A program made the position numbers and the translations under genes. Positions 33,996 through 45,711 of a stretch of DNA of 64,000 nt are shown here, piece by piece. The notes under the pieces were generated by a model, which ran no database searches, was not told the origin of the DNA, and saw only the letters and a program-made list of their open reading frames with translations. The DNA lies in contig BSBM01000007.1 of NCBI GenBank assembly GCA_027924585.1, positions 9,267,501 to 9,331,500 on the forward strand, in the 5' to 3' direction. How positions within the stretch are numbered: position 1 is the first letter of the stretch; each line of letters opens with the position of its first letter. The stretch comes from Larix kaempferi. Its lineage: Eukaryota; Streptophyta; Pinopsida; Pinales; Pinaceae.

Positions 33996-34137
33996 ACCTA
34001 AGAACGTAGGACATCCCGCTGAAATTTGTCAATCAAACAGAGGCTAATCAGTAGACCCGGCAACTAAAAAGGAAACCTAGACTATGTACAAAAAAACTAT
34101 ACAATAGTGTACAAAAGTATTAGCCTGAACCAAAGGT

Positions 34138-35178
34138 TCAAGCATAATACCGCTTGAGGTAGAGCCCATTTCTAGGCTCCTTCAAGACAAATCCCTCGTA
34201 ATCTTCTAACTCATAAGCTCCTTTTTCAAGGACACGCCTCACAATGTAAGGACCGTGCCACATGGGATTGAACTTGCCTACCCCCAGGGGTTCTTTAGCT
34301 TGGTCATACAAGAGTACCAAGTCACCTTCAGCATATTGCCGGGGATGGATAGACCTATCATATTGAAACTTGACACAATGCTTGTTAACATCAATGGCCA
34401 CTGCGGCATCTCGACAGTGTTCGTCAATTTGCTCTAGGTGAACTAAACGTTGTTCAATCTCCGTCGTATCAGGGAGGAGCTCTATGGCTAGGTTGAGCGA
34501 AGGGATCTCGCATTCAATTGGTAAAAGAGACTCCACACCATGAACTAACTTGAATGGTGAGAACCCGATGGCAGTCTTAACTGCGGTTTGATATGCCCAC
34601 AAAGCAGGATATAACATGATATGCCAATTGGTCTTGCTTTGTTGGATGGTACATTGGAGAATGGTCTTCAAAGACTTATTTATTGCTTCAACCTGACCAT
34701 TCACTTGAGGATAGTAGGAAGACGAGTGTTCTTGATGAAACCCAAGCTTGAGAGACAAATCCTCCATCATCTTATTTTGAAAGTGACTGCCATGGGAAGT
34801 GACAGTCTCTTTCGGGATACTGAATCGAGTGATAATCTAGTTGAACACGAAATGGGCTACAGTAGCACCATCGGATTTATAGGTAGGCATGGCCTCATCC
34901 CATTTGGAAAAATAATCCACAGCCACAATAATATGATGATGCCCCCTAGCCGAAGCTGGTTTGCAATCCATGAAATCTACCCCCCACTTAGTGAAGGGAC
35001 CGACAGTGATGACCGGATGGAGGGTTGCTGGATGCGAGTGTATGTTCCGAGAAAACACCTGGCAAGGGTGACATCTCTTCACAACGTTAATACAATCTTT
35101 AAAGATAGTAGGCCAAAAATAACCTGCTCGCATAATACGCTGGGCTATAGCAAGCCCGGATAAGTGACTGCCACACAC
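34138..35178 (-). pseudogene. Integrase of Gypsy B
   Basis: Catalyses insertion of the cDNA. The zinc-binding part includes HLSGLAIAQRIM and CHPCQVFSR. The core has WGVDFMDCKPASARGHHHII (first Asp) and NGQVEAINKSLKTI (Glu). The second catalytic Asp is lost: the usual SDxGSHF reads TSHGSHF (about 34790). A TAG near 34838 interrupts the core. The C-terminal domain ([36 protein letters not shown]) ends at 34138. Between 35178 and 35628 is a decayed linker from RNase H with several stops. Confidence 0.9.
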
Positions 35179-35627
35179 CCTCGCATGGCAATCATTAGTA
35201 CCCGTTCCGCTTCTTCATGATTCAAGCAACGAAGGAGAATGAAATCCTTTCCTCGGAAATACAAAGTGTCACCGACGATAGTATAATCTTTAGCGTGATG
35301 TCTCACACGTCATCACTCGTCTTGTGAATAATGCGGAGGAAACTTCAAAGTTTGGAGATATCTAATGACATCCCCATACCAAGGGTCCTCGGTCGAGATA
35401 AGAAATAAGTGTTCATCCACAAAGGAATCTTCATGAATGACATCCTCATCAAACCATGGAAGGTCTGACATAAGCTCAACGAACACCAATTATTTCACCA
35501 ATTTTGTAGAAGCAAACTCGAGATCAAATTCCTGAAGGATCACAATCCATTTATTATACTTACCCCCGATAAGGCGTCGTGATAGCGCGAACTAAAACGG
35601 ATTGATATGAGCTACAACAGTGGTTGT

Positions 35628-37253
35628 TCAAATAAAAATGTAATGTCGTAACCGTTGGACTGCGTGAACAGTCGCAAGTGCCAACTTTTCTACGTGGGTG
35701 TACCTTAGTTCAGCGTCTACTAAATTTCGACTAAGATAATAGATAACATGCTCGACAAGCGCATCATCTATCTGAACCAAGACCATGCCAATAGTCTCTT
35801 GAGATGCGGCCACATAAAGAATGAAATCTCGCGTAAAGTCCGGCGGAGTAAGCACAGGGGCCGATACCAAAGCTTTCTTAATGGCATCGAAAGATTGCTG
35901 GGCTCGCTCATCCCATATAAAAGGTGTGTCTTTCTTCAATAGGCGTGCGAAACCTTTAGTAATACTGGCATAGTTAGCTATAAACCGACGCAGAAAAGTA
36001 GCTCTCCCTTGGAGGCTCTGAAGTTGAAACAGATTACGTGGAGGAGGCAACTGAAGTATTGGCTCAACTTTGAGAGGATTGACTCTAATACCCTCCTTCG
36101 AAACTATGAATCCTAGAAGGCGACCAGTCCTAACAGTGAAGATGCATTTGTTTGGATTCAATCGAATTTTGTAGTGGATACATCGTTCAAGAATCATACG
36201 GAGGTGCTTGGGGTGTTCCACTCTCTTGTGAGAATGGCCAGCAAGATCATCCAAGAAAACTTCCATAATATTCTTAAGATCATGAAAGGCATAGGTCATG
36301 GCTCGCTGAAAAGTGGCTCTGGGGTTTTTGAGGCCGAAGAGCATTTTTCGGTACACAAAAGATCCCCATGGACAAATAAATTTTGTTTTATGTTGGTCCG
36401 TGGGTTTGATTTGAATTTGATTATAACCCGAGAATCCATCCATGAATGAAAAAATCTCACTTCCCGCACAAGCATCCAATATTTGATCAATGAATGGCAT
36501 GGGGAAGTTGTCTTTCGGACATGCACGGTTCAAATCTTTGAAATTAGTGCATACACGGATCGTTCCCTGCTTCTTATCCATAGGAATGGGGTTTGACACC
36601 CATTCGGTAAGGGGAACGGGGTAGATGAAACCAGCTTTGAGCAGTTTCTCCACCTCTTCCTTCATAGCAACTGCCTTCCTAGGGTTCATAGCATGTAAGC
36701 ATTGTTGAACCGGTTTAACATCAGGATACGTTTTAATCTCATGTTCAACAATGTGGGGGTCTATTCCTGGCATCTCCTCATATGACCAGGTGAAATCTTC
36801 CTGGAGTTCAGTAAACAAATCAGTGTAAATAGCAATCTCCTCAGGAGTGCAATCGACACCAATGTAAACATTCTCAATCTTTCTGGGAGTGCGGGAGATG
36901 TTGATCGAAGTGGTTGGGGAAATATTGGCCATATTCCCCTCCAAGAAAACATCATGCGAATGCAAAAGAGACACAAGGTGACCAACCATCTCAGCTAGAG
37001 TCATCCTAAACTCCTCCTGCTCAATGAGCTCAAGGTTGGGAAGTAAATAAGATCGATGGTGCATATCTCTCGAAGGCCTCTCACTACCACACACGGGCTT
37101 CGAAGATAGCTTCATCCGATGGCAAAGTATCATCGAGGCAATCGTGAGAGCAAGATGAGTTGGCTGCCCAAACGGGAAGTGTAACGAGATCTTCTTCAAC
37201 AGTCTGGGAAGAAGAGAGATCCGGATCTGTAGTGGTTTGTTGGATGTGATCAT
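35628..37253 (-). pseudogene. Reverse transcriptase and RNase H of Gypsy B
   Basis: The frame is open for 541 codons. RT motifs in order are KEEVEKLLKAGFIYPV, KDLNRACPKDNFPMPFIDQI, FMDGFSGYNQIQIKP, LFGLKNPRATFQRAM and active site VFLDDLAGHS (FLDD at about 36246-36257; YVDD is commoner). GFIVSKEGIRVNP and the thumb follow. RNase H has FILYVAASQETIGMVLVQ, where the first catalytic Asp position reads Ala-Ala-Ser, as in many Tat elements. The first 130 residues link to the protease region in another frame, so an upstream frameshift exists near 37250-37640. Confidence 0.9.
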
Positions 37254-38434
37254 AAGTGAGCTCTGCTACAGATAAAGGCATAGACATCCCGAAGTGCGTA
37301 ATGTCTCCAAACATAGAATCCGTGGATGGAAAAATCCATGGATCACCACAGTAGGAAGTCCGGAATGGAATACTATTCGAAGGAGGAGGCGCACTGTCGG
37401 AAATGGTTCCAATAAAATTCACAGGTGCAGAATGGTTAAAAGTTCCCATCAACGAGGGGTACATTCTACCACCTATGTTCCCAGTTGCTGACTGAGAATC
37501 AGAAACTTGCGGGACTACTGATTCGGTGGATGCTGTGGAAGGATTGCCAACATAATCCAGCTGATCAATCGTCACAATCTTGCCTTCATGGGGAAATAAA
37601 ATAACTAGAAATACAATAGATGCGACAACCTTCATAGCGTACATCTAGTTCTGACCCAGTAAAAGGTTGTAGTCAATGGGCGCATCAACCACTTCGACTT
37701 CAATAGGCACAGACTTACCTCCCAAGGAGACAACAAGGGAAGGATAATTCCATGCGGCATAAAAGATCTACCATCGAATGCAGTGAGTGTAGTTCTAGAC
37801 GCGAGTAGAGGAGGAGAGCCAAGAGCTTTCCAACAAGTTAATGACATTACTGATGCAGAAGCACCTTCAACAACCATAGTACGTTTGACGAAGCTATTAA
37901 GGAAAACCACCTGGATTTGAAAAACCACGTGGTAAGGCAAGCGAGGTTGGACATCAGTAGTATCGAACTTGATAACACTAGGACTTCCCCCATCCTGAAC
38001 TCTTAACGCACTCAAAAGGGCATGCCTCTGAGAAGGACAAGCTTGCAAAACTTCAAGAGCCGACATGGCACACGGAGTTTGGCCCAAATCTTCTATGATG
38101 GAGTAATTCTGGGAGGCTCGAGCATTAGGATTATGCGTGGAGAGATTGAGAACACCTTTCGGTATCTGCGGCATAATAGAAGGCTTCTCGATATGCAAGG
38201 AATTATCAGGAGGAGGGGGAGGCTCATTCCCCAAATTCAGTTGTGGTGCACCATAATCACATTGACGAGTAGCAACACAAACCTCGGATTGAACCATATT
38301 CACACATCCATAACAACTAGTATTGGAAGAAGGCGTTGCCGTTTCATTAGTACTATAACCAGTGGTGGGAGCATGCAAAGCCATGTTCTAGTGATGAGGT
38401 AGGGGATCCTTTAGAATAGCTGGGCTCTGTGCCA
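37254..38434 (-). pseudogene. Protease region of Gypsy B
   Basis: The minus frame from 38434 follows gag directly across the Copia C insertion. A Pro-rich linker (PPPPPDNSLHIEKPS) leads to a retropepsin-like fold around VKRTMVVEGASASVMSLTCW (about 37857-37890) and WKALGSPPLL. The family's usual D-x-G active site reads V-E-G here, so the catalytic Asp seems lost. The frame changes near 37640 and again before RT. A TAG lies near 38388. Confidence 0.75.
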
Positions 38435-38439
38435 AATGC

Positions 38440-39042
38440 TGTTAAATTTTGAGCATTAATTCACAATACTCTAGGATCTTTACTGAGAGAATAACATATG
38501 CAGTATATCAATGCATGACAACCACAATAAGCATGACAAGCATCACAAGAATCAAAAGCATGAGAGACAAGAGACACAGAGTTTCCGTGGAGAAAACCCT
38601 AAGGTGAAAAACCCCACAACTTCCTCGGAGATAGAGAGAGCAATGGCTCAACCAAAGTACAACCAAAATACACTGAGATAGTCTCCTAGTAGCAGATGAT
38701 CCTCCTCCTCACTAGTGCGCCACTTTCTGAGTGAGAGTGAGTTACTTTTCCGAATGAGTAAAATAGAGATCTCCGATCTCTATTTATACTAACCTTTTTG
38801 CCCAGTGACCTTATGGGGCCGACTTGTCTAGCTAGGTACATCCACATTATAATATATATAATTCGGGGCCGGCCCCACATGGTGGTCTAATAACCCATCG
38901 GCAAGTACACACACTTGCGACACTTGTCAATCCACATGACAACACTTCCTTATAGAGGAATGACACGTCTCTTATAAGGGTACAATAAATATATATAAAA
39001 TACACAGATGAAATACATTCCGAAGTTACATATACATCAACA
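38440..39042 (-). repeat. 3' LTR of Copia C
   Basis: 603 bp. TATAAATAG on the minus strand at 38780-38788 is a likely TATA box and is conserved in the other LTR (45462-45470). A polypurine tract (TTAAGAGGGAG on the minus strand, 39043-39053) abuts it. Confidence 0.95.
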
Positions 39043-39296
39043 CTCCCTCTTAACTAGGAAGGTATTTCTCGACACAGTTCTGCTAGACAAGTCTTCTTCT
39101 CGGGATCATCGTCATCGATGCATCGTCATCATCATCGTCAGTGCTACTGCGATCTCAACCAATCTCTGACTCTACTTGTCATAGGAAGTTCTGCAGAGCC
39201 AGTCCTTTTTCATACTGGATGTAGGCCCACCACCTGCAAGTCTTCATCATCACTGGCCATACTGTGGAATTCTCAGGACTTATTACGTGCATCACA

Positions 39297-39843
39297 AAAC
39301 CTGGTTGCAGCATCCCAGGCTATTACGAACACACAGCTCTACCTGTAAGATCTCCCAGGAGCACATTACATGTGACCCATCGCAAAACCTGGCTGAAGCA
39401 TCCCAGGCTGTTACGAGCACATGGATCTACCTGTCGGATCTCCTAGGAGCACATTACATGTGATCTCACCACAAAACCTGGCTGAAGCATCTGAGGCCTT
39501 TTTCATCCTGTCCAGATCTCCGAGGAGAAAATTACATGTGGTCATGGAAAAACCTGGCTGAAGCATCTGAGGCCTTTTTCATCCTGTCCAGATCTCCCAG
39601 GAGCAAATTACATGCCATAGGACAAAACCTCGCAAGAGCATCTGCCAGATATCCCAGGGCACAAATTACATGCCATAGGCAAAACCTCAAAATACTATCT
39701 GCAGATCTCCCAGGGCACAAATTATATGTCCTCCCAAGCAAAACCTCGAAAGAGCATTTTCCAGATGTCCCAGGGTACAAATTACATGCCATAGGAAAAA
39801 CCTTAAAAGACCATCTGCAAATCTCCTAGGGCACAAATTACAT
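39297..39843. repeat. Degenerate tandem array 1 in the 3' region of Copia C
   Basis: About eight units of 60-90 bp share AAAACCTGGCTGAAGCATC and AGATCTCCCAGGAGCAAATT. The units shorten and diverge to the right. It lies between the RNase H stop and the polypurine tract. Confidence 0.8.
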
Positions 39844-39899
39844 GCTTATCTGCACAACCTGTTCCACGGCCACAAAGTATAAACTTGATACTCACCATA

Positions 39900-40440
39900 C
39901 ATCATCCTGATGTACACATGATCACCCTGATCATCATCACTGCAACATCCTGCTGCATGTCATCTGGAGAAGCTCATCATCCACGATCATCCTGATCATA
40001 CAATGCATCTGTCTGATGCACACCAAGTATCTACCTAATACATATCATCATACATAGTGTATCCACCTGATACATAGATACATGATCCACACAATGTATC
40101 CATCAACATACATGATCTACCTGATCATACCTGATACATATCAATATACATGATCTACCTGATCATACAATGTATCCACCTGATACATATACCGATACAT
40201 GGTCCAAGCATCCAACATGATGCATATACAAAATACATACACATGATCCAACCGATCATATCCAACATCCAACATGATGCATACATACAAACATAAAAAT
40301 GATCCAACTGATCATATCCAACATCCAACATGATGCATACATACATATACAAAAATGATCCAACTAATCATATTTAGCATCCAACATGATGCGTACATAT
40401 ATATAAAAATAAACCAACTGATCATATCCAAGCATAAACC
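39900..40440. repeat. Degenerate tandem array 2 in the 3' region of Copia C
   Basis: Units of about 58 bp share TGATCCAACTGATCATATCC and AACATCCAACATGATGCATA. The best copies lie at 40240-40430; weaker ones (CTACCTGATCATACAATGTA) start near 39960. TGATCA palindromes are frequent. Confidence 0.8.
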
Positions 40441-40540
40441 AGAACATCATCCTGATGCTCGTCATCCAGCGCTTACATCCACAGCCATGTGAAGGATCCT
40501 CCTTCCAACATGCTTGGAATGGCTTCAGCAAATGTGTCCA

Positions 40541-43455
40541 TCACTTCTTCCTCGAAGTGTCATCAATCTGAAGAATGCCAAGCCTCTCCCTGAAGTACTC
40601 GAACTTCACCCTGGCTACTGCAATCTGCTCGTCTGTCACAACATACAAGAGCTTCACAGCTCCTCTCTGCACCATATCCCTGATATAGTGATATTTGATC
40701 TCTATGTGTTTCGACCTTTCATGAAACATCAGATTCTCGGACAACTTCACACAACTCTGGTTATCATAGAAGATACCAGAAGCATCCAATGGGAGATCAA
40801 ATAACTCAGACAGTAGCTTCCGTAGCCATACTGCCTCACAACTAGCTGAACAGGCTGCAACATACTCTCCCTCAACTGTACTTAGTACTACGCAGAACTG
40901 CTTCCTGCTAAACCAAGAGATCACCCCTGATCCCATACTGAAGTAGCACCCAGATGTGCTCTTCCTATCTGCAGCACTACCAGCCCAATCTTAATCAACA
41001 TAACCCTGCAGGTTAAACTTTTGATTCGCTTCATACTTGAGCCCAAAATCCATTGTACCCTTCAGGTACCTCAGAACATGCTTTACAACAACCAGGTGAA
41101 CACTCCTTAGATCCGTTAGGAACTGGCTCAATGTGTTCACAGCAAAGCAAATATCTGGTCTCGTGTTTGTCAGGTACATCAAGGACCCAATCATCTGACG
41201 ATACATAGAGACATCAACCGGCTCAGATGAAGCATCACATAGAAGCTTCAGATTCGATGCCATAGGTGTGGCCATGGCCTTGCAATCCATCATCCCGAAT
41301 CTCTTCAGGATATCTACTGTGTACTTCCCTTGACCAAGGAATATCCCACCTGCACTCTGCCACACCTCCATACCTAGGAAATAGTGCATCATTCCCAAAT
41401 CTTTCATATCAAATTCAGCAGCAAGCTTCTTCTTAGTATCTGCAATCAGTCTATCATCTCCTGTTACAAATAAGTCATCCACATACAGGAGTAGAATCAC
41501 AGGATTCCCTTCCTCAACCTTGTAATAAAGGTTGGAATCCTCTTTACTCTTGGTAAAGCCCAAACTAGATAGGAAACTGTCCATCCTACGATACCAAGTT
41601 TTGGGAGCTTGCTTCAAGCCATATAAGGCTTTCTTCAATCTGCACACATATGACTCCCTATCATGTATTTCGAAACCGAGTGGCTACTCCACATATACTT
41701 CCTCTTCAACTACACCATTCAAGAAGGAAGTCTTGACATCCATCCGGTGTATTTTCCATTTCATCGCTGCAGCTAGGGCAAGTACCGTTCTGATGGAAGT
41801 ATACCTGGCTACAGGTGTAAAAGTTTCTTCATAATCTATTCCCTCTTTCTGAGAGAAGCCGCGAGCTACGAATCTTTCCTTGTATTTCTCTACACTGCCA
41901 TCTGCAGCATGCTTGATTTTGTAGATCCATTTGGAAGTCACAACAGACTTCTCTTTAGGTCTTGGGACAACATCCCAAACATCATTCTTCATTATTGATT
42001 GGTATTCCTCAACCATGGCATCCTTCCATTATTTCTTTTCTGCTGCTTCTTCATAACTGGAAGGCTCTTTGTTCATAATGTCATAGAGTAAAGCAATATA
42101 GCTGGTATGTGATCTGGTTCTCTTCTTTGCTCTGTGTTCTTCTTCTGGAATGCCAAATATTTCTGCATCTTGAATGAGCTCTCTAGCCCATGCAGGTTTC
42201 CTCTTGTGAGAGTTATCCTCACGGGGTGGATCTGCAGGTTCTTGTGGATCTTCAAAATCACGAACAACTTCTGGAACTGCTTCAGTCATGGTAGTGTCTT
42301 GAAATTTGGTTTCCTTAGGTTCTTCATAAACTTCAATAGGTGCCTTCCTTGATTTGATGAATGCTGAGTTTTCATCAAATGTTACATCCCTATTGACATC
42401 AATATTCTTGAACCCTGGAAAGTATATTCTGTAAGCCTTCGAGCTTTCACTGTAACCCACAAAGATACCCTTCTTTCCTGAAGGATCTAGTTTAGTCCTC
42501 TTTTCTTTTGGGACATGAGTGTATACTGGACAACCAAATATTCTAAGATGGCTGACTTCAGGTTTCTTACCAGAAAAGACCTCTTTTGGTGTCTTGTTGT
42601 CCAATATCTTGTGGGGTGTTTTGTTCTGCAGATATACAGCTATTCTAGCTGCTTATGCCCATAGATGCATAGGTAGATCCTGGTCATGGAGCATTTCTCT
42701 TGCTGCTTCCATGATTGTTCTGTTCTTCCTTTCTGCAACTCCATTCTGTTTTGGATTGTAAGGAGTAGTCAATTCCCTCTTAATCCCTGAATTACTGCAA
42801 AGCTTCTTGGAGTCACCTGAGGTGAATTCTCCACCATTGTCGGATCTGAATGTTTCGATCTTCTTGTCAGTTTGATTCTCCATCAAGGTTTTGAATTCCT
42901 TAAACTTATCAAACACCTCATCTTTTTTCTTCAAGAAGTATACTCAAGTCTTCCTGGAGAAGTCATCTATAAATGAGACATAGTAAACATACCCACTTAG
43001 AGAACTGGATGACATAGGACCACATACATCTGAGTGGATGATTTCCAGGATGTCTTTTGCCTTGCTTTCACTGCTTGGGAAAGCCTTCTTAATGTTCTTA
43101 CCTTTTGCACATCTTTGCAAACACCTTCATGTTTGGTCTTGATTTCAGGAAGACCCTCTACAACCTTACTTGCAATTGGAAGTTCCCTATAGTGCATATG
43201 AGCAAGTCTTCTATGCCAAAGTTCACTTGGCTCCATGGATTCATGCACCATGGCATGTTCAGGTTGTCCCTTCAATTTATACAAACCTCCCTCTTGCTCT
43301 CCAATCACTACTACATCATCTATGGTCTTTCCCTTTGGCCACATTAGGACTTGGCCATCCACAAATGCAACCCTCATACCTTTTGCATCCAATGCAGAGA
43401 TTGAGAGTAAGTTCTTCTTGAGCCCAGGTACATAAAGAACTTCTTTCATCTTCAA
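40541..43455 (-). pseudogene. Copia C pol (integrase, RT, RNase H)
   Basis: GAG-pre-integrase and zinc finger (WHRRLAHMHYRELP) run to about 43100, where a small indel at GVCK shifts the frame. The integrase core then has FIDDFSRK, RSDNGGEF and NGVAERKN. RT has TSKWIYKIKHAADGSVEKYK, YGLKQAPKTWYRRMD and active site LLLYVDDLF (YVDD, 41474-41485). RNase H includes GVISWFSRKQFCVVLSTVEG, YDNQSCVKL and RSKHIEIKYHYIRD, ending at 40541. In-frame stops occur near 42950, 42656, 42025, 41683 and 40992, several replacing Trp or Gln. The order integrase before RT is the hallmark of Copia. Confidence 0.93.
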
Positions 43456-43476
43456 ATATTTTCTAGAATCTAGTTT

Positions 43477-44547
43477 CTAGGAGGCTTCACCACTTCCTTT
43501 GATTGGGTATTGATAATCATCCCCAAGTTTCACCTTATGGGGTGATTCATGTTCAGATAGATTCACAAAAGATTCCTTAAACCCAGTCATGTGTTTGGAA
43601 GCCCCACTATCAATCAACCAATCATTACAACCATGGGAGATGGTACCTGTGAGAGCGGAGATTAGAACATACTCTTCTTCACTTGATGAGTTATCATCAC
43701 TTTCTACCCTAGCCTTCTTATTGGGTGGTTCATCATCCTCGGCAGCATGAGCATGAAACCTTCTTTTGCTGACCTTCTTATTCTTGTTGGAGTTGTTGTT
43801 GTCCTTCTTGTTCTTGGGACAATTTATGGAAATATGTCCTTTCTCATTATAGGTGAAGCATATTCTTCTTTCTTTGAAGTAACGTGAAGATTTCTTGGAG
43901 TGAGATGGCTCTCTCTTGGACTTCCATTTCGTGGTGTGAGCTGTGAGAGCTTGATCTTCATTCCCCATCTTTTCTTCTCGTGCCACAAGCCTTGCTTCTT
44001 CTTGTGAGCATTCTTCCCGTAGTCTACTGAAGGAGATCAACTTCTTCCTTGCACAAATTTCTTGGATAAAGGAATCCCATGACCTGGGTAGGCCATTTAG
44101 AGTGGTCATCACCACTTCACCATTCTCCACCATTTTATCCACTGCTTCTAGTTGTTCCTTGGTCTGGGAGACCCTTGAAAAGTAAGATTGAAGGGTTTCT
44201 CCATTCTGAAACTTTACTCCTTTCAATTGGTTCCGCAGGGTCATCTTCCGATTTATGTTCTTCCCTTCAAATAGCTTGGTCAAAGAGTCAAACATCTCCT
44301 TGGGTGTCTTTAGAGAGGACACATGGGGTATGAGATTATCTTTAATGGAATCAACAATTATTCTCTTTGCCTTGACCAAGTTCTTCTTATGCAATACCTT
44401 GGCCTCTTCATCCTCTGGGATAGGGATGTATTCTTTCACATATGAGTCCAACTCATTTTCTTCCAGGATTAACCCAATCCTATACTTCCAAGCTCGGAAG
44501 TTATCATCTCCTTCAAGCTTATCCTCAAGCTTGGTGTGGCGAGACAT
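43477..44547 (-). pseudogene. Copia C gag and protease
   Basis: ATG 44547 starts MSRHTKLEDKLEGDDNFRAW, the usual Copia Gag opening (the frame is open further upstream but without ATG). The UBN2-type Gag core includes KTPKEMFDSLTKLFEG and MTTLNGLPRSWDSFIQEI. The single zinc knuckle reads CFTYNEKGHISINC, with the second Cys replaced by Tyr. A Lys/Asn-rich stretch follows. The protease motif DWLIDSGASKHMTG is intact (Asp at about 43611). A TAG at about 43477 separates it from the integrase part in the same frame. Confidence 0.92.
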
Positions 44548-45109
44548 CTTAAAGAGTACTTCAAATGGAAATAGAAAAGATTTAGATCTTACCACTTGAA
44601 ATGCTGAAAACTGGATTTGGTCCCGGATTAGGGTTTGTCGGAAAAACCCTAAAAATTCAAAATGTGAATTTCAAATTTCTGAAAGGATAGAAAGATGCAC
44701 CTTGATGAGCTGATAAGCCTGGTGCATTCAGAATTTGAGATCAGCAAAGCTTTACCCTTCAGATTTGTCTTTTTGTCCTCCCGGGTTCACTAGGGAGAGC
44801 CCTGAATTAGGGTTTGAGTTTCCCAGAGATCTACCCAGCCTAAAATCTCCATCCAAATCTCTAAACTTCAATTTTTGCAAGAATCTTCCAGCTATGTCTT
44901 CAGATTTCAGAAATTCCTATTTTTGTGGAAACCCTAATTTTTAGGGCCAAATATGAAAATGATCGGAATTGAATTCTGACTGGACAGATAGATGCACCTT
45001 GATGAGTAGAGTCAATCTACTATACTGCTTTTCCAAAATCGGTGGAGAGAAACCTAATAAACAAGAAACTCAAGTTTCTGTCACTGCAAAATGTCTTCTT
45101 CTCAGGTTA

Positions 45110-45121
45110 GCTCTGATACCA
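45110..45121 (-). other. Primer-binding site of Copia C (initiator tRNA-Met type)
   Basis: On the minus strand TGGTATCAGAGC directly follows the 5' LTR. This is the classic site complementary to the 3' end of plant initiator tRNA-Met. Confidence 0.9.
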
Positions 45122-45706
45122 TGTTAAATTTTGAGCATTAATTCACAATACTCTAAGATCTTTACTGAGAGAATAACATATACAGTATATCAATGCATGA
45201 CAACCACAATAAGCATGACAGGCATCACAAGAATCAAAAGCATGAGAGACAAGAGACACATAGTTTCCGTGGGGAAAACCCTAAGGTGAAAAATCCCACA
45301 ACTTCCTTAGAGATAGAGAGAGAAATGGCTCAACCAAAGTACAACCAAAATACACTAAGATAGTCTCCTAGTAGCAGATGATCCTCCTCCTCACTAGTGC
45401 GCCACTTTCTGAGTGAGAGTGAGTTACTTTTCCGAATGAGTAAAATAGAGATATCCGATCTCTATTTATACTAACCTTTTTTCCCAGTGACCTTATGGGT
45501 CGACTTGTCTAGCTAGGTACATCCACATTAAAATATATGTAATTCAGGATTGACCCCACATGGTGGTCTAATAACCCATCGGCAAGTACACACACTTGCG
45601 ACACTTGTCAATTCACATGACGACACTTCCTTATAGAGGAATGGCACAATAAATATATATAAAATACACAGATGAAATACATTCCGAAGTTAGATATACA
45701 TCAACA
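45122..45706 (-). repeat. 5' LTR of Copia C
   Basis: 585 bp, matching 38440-39042 but lacking a short stretch near GACACGTCTCTTATAAGGGT. Followed on the + strand by AATGC at 45707-45711. Confidence 0.95.
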
Positions 45707-45711
45707 AATGC

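Larger units (their letters stand above)
38440..45706 (-). mobile_element. Ty1/Copia LTR retrotransposon C, nested in gag of Gypsy B
   Basis: LTRs at 38440-39042 and 45122-45706 (TGTTGATGTATAT...AATTTAACA on the minus strand) are flanked by AATGC (38435-38439 and 45707-45711). Length is 7,267 bp. PBS, gag, protease, integrase, RT and RNase H follow in Copia order on the minus strand. By eye the LTRs differ at about 8 of the first 215 bases, fewer per base than Gypsy A, so C is a younger insertion. Removing it with one AATGC restores the gag frame of B. Confidence 0.96.

Noticed and set aside
39297-40440. Regularly spaced repeats that could suggest a CRISPR array
   Set aside because: The repeats are diverged, of unequal length and without unique spacers; the context is a plant retrotransposon.
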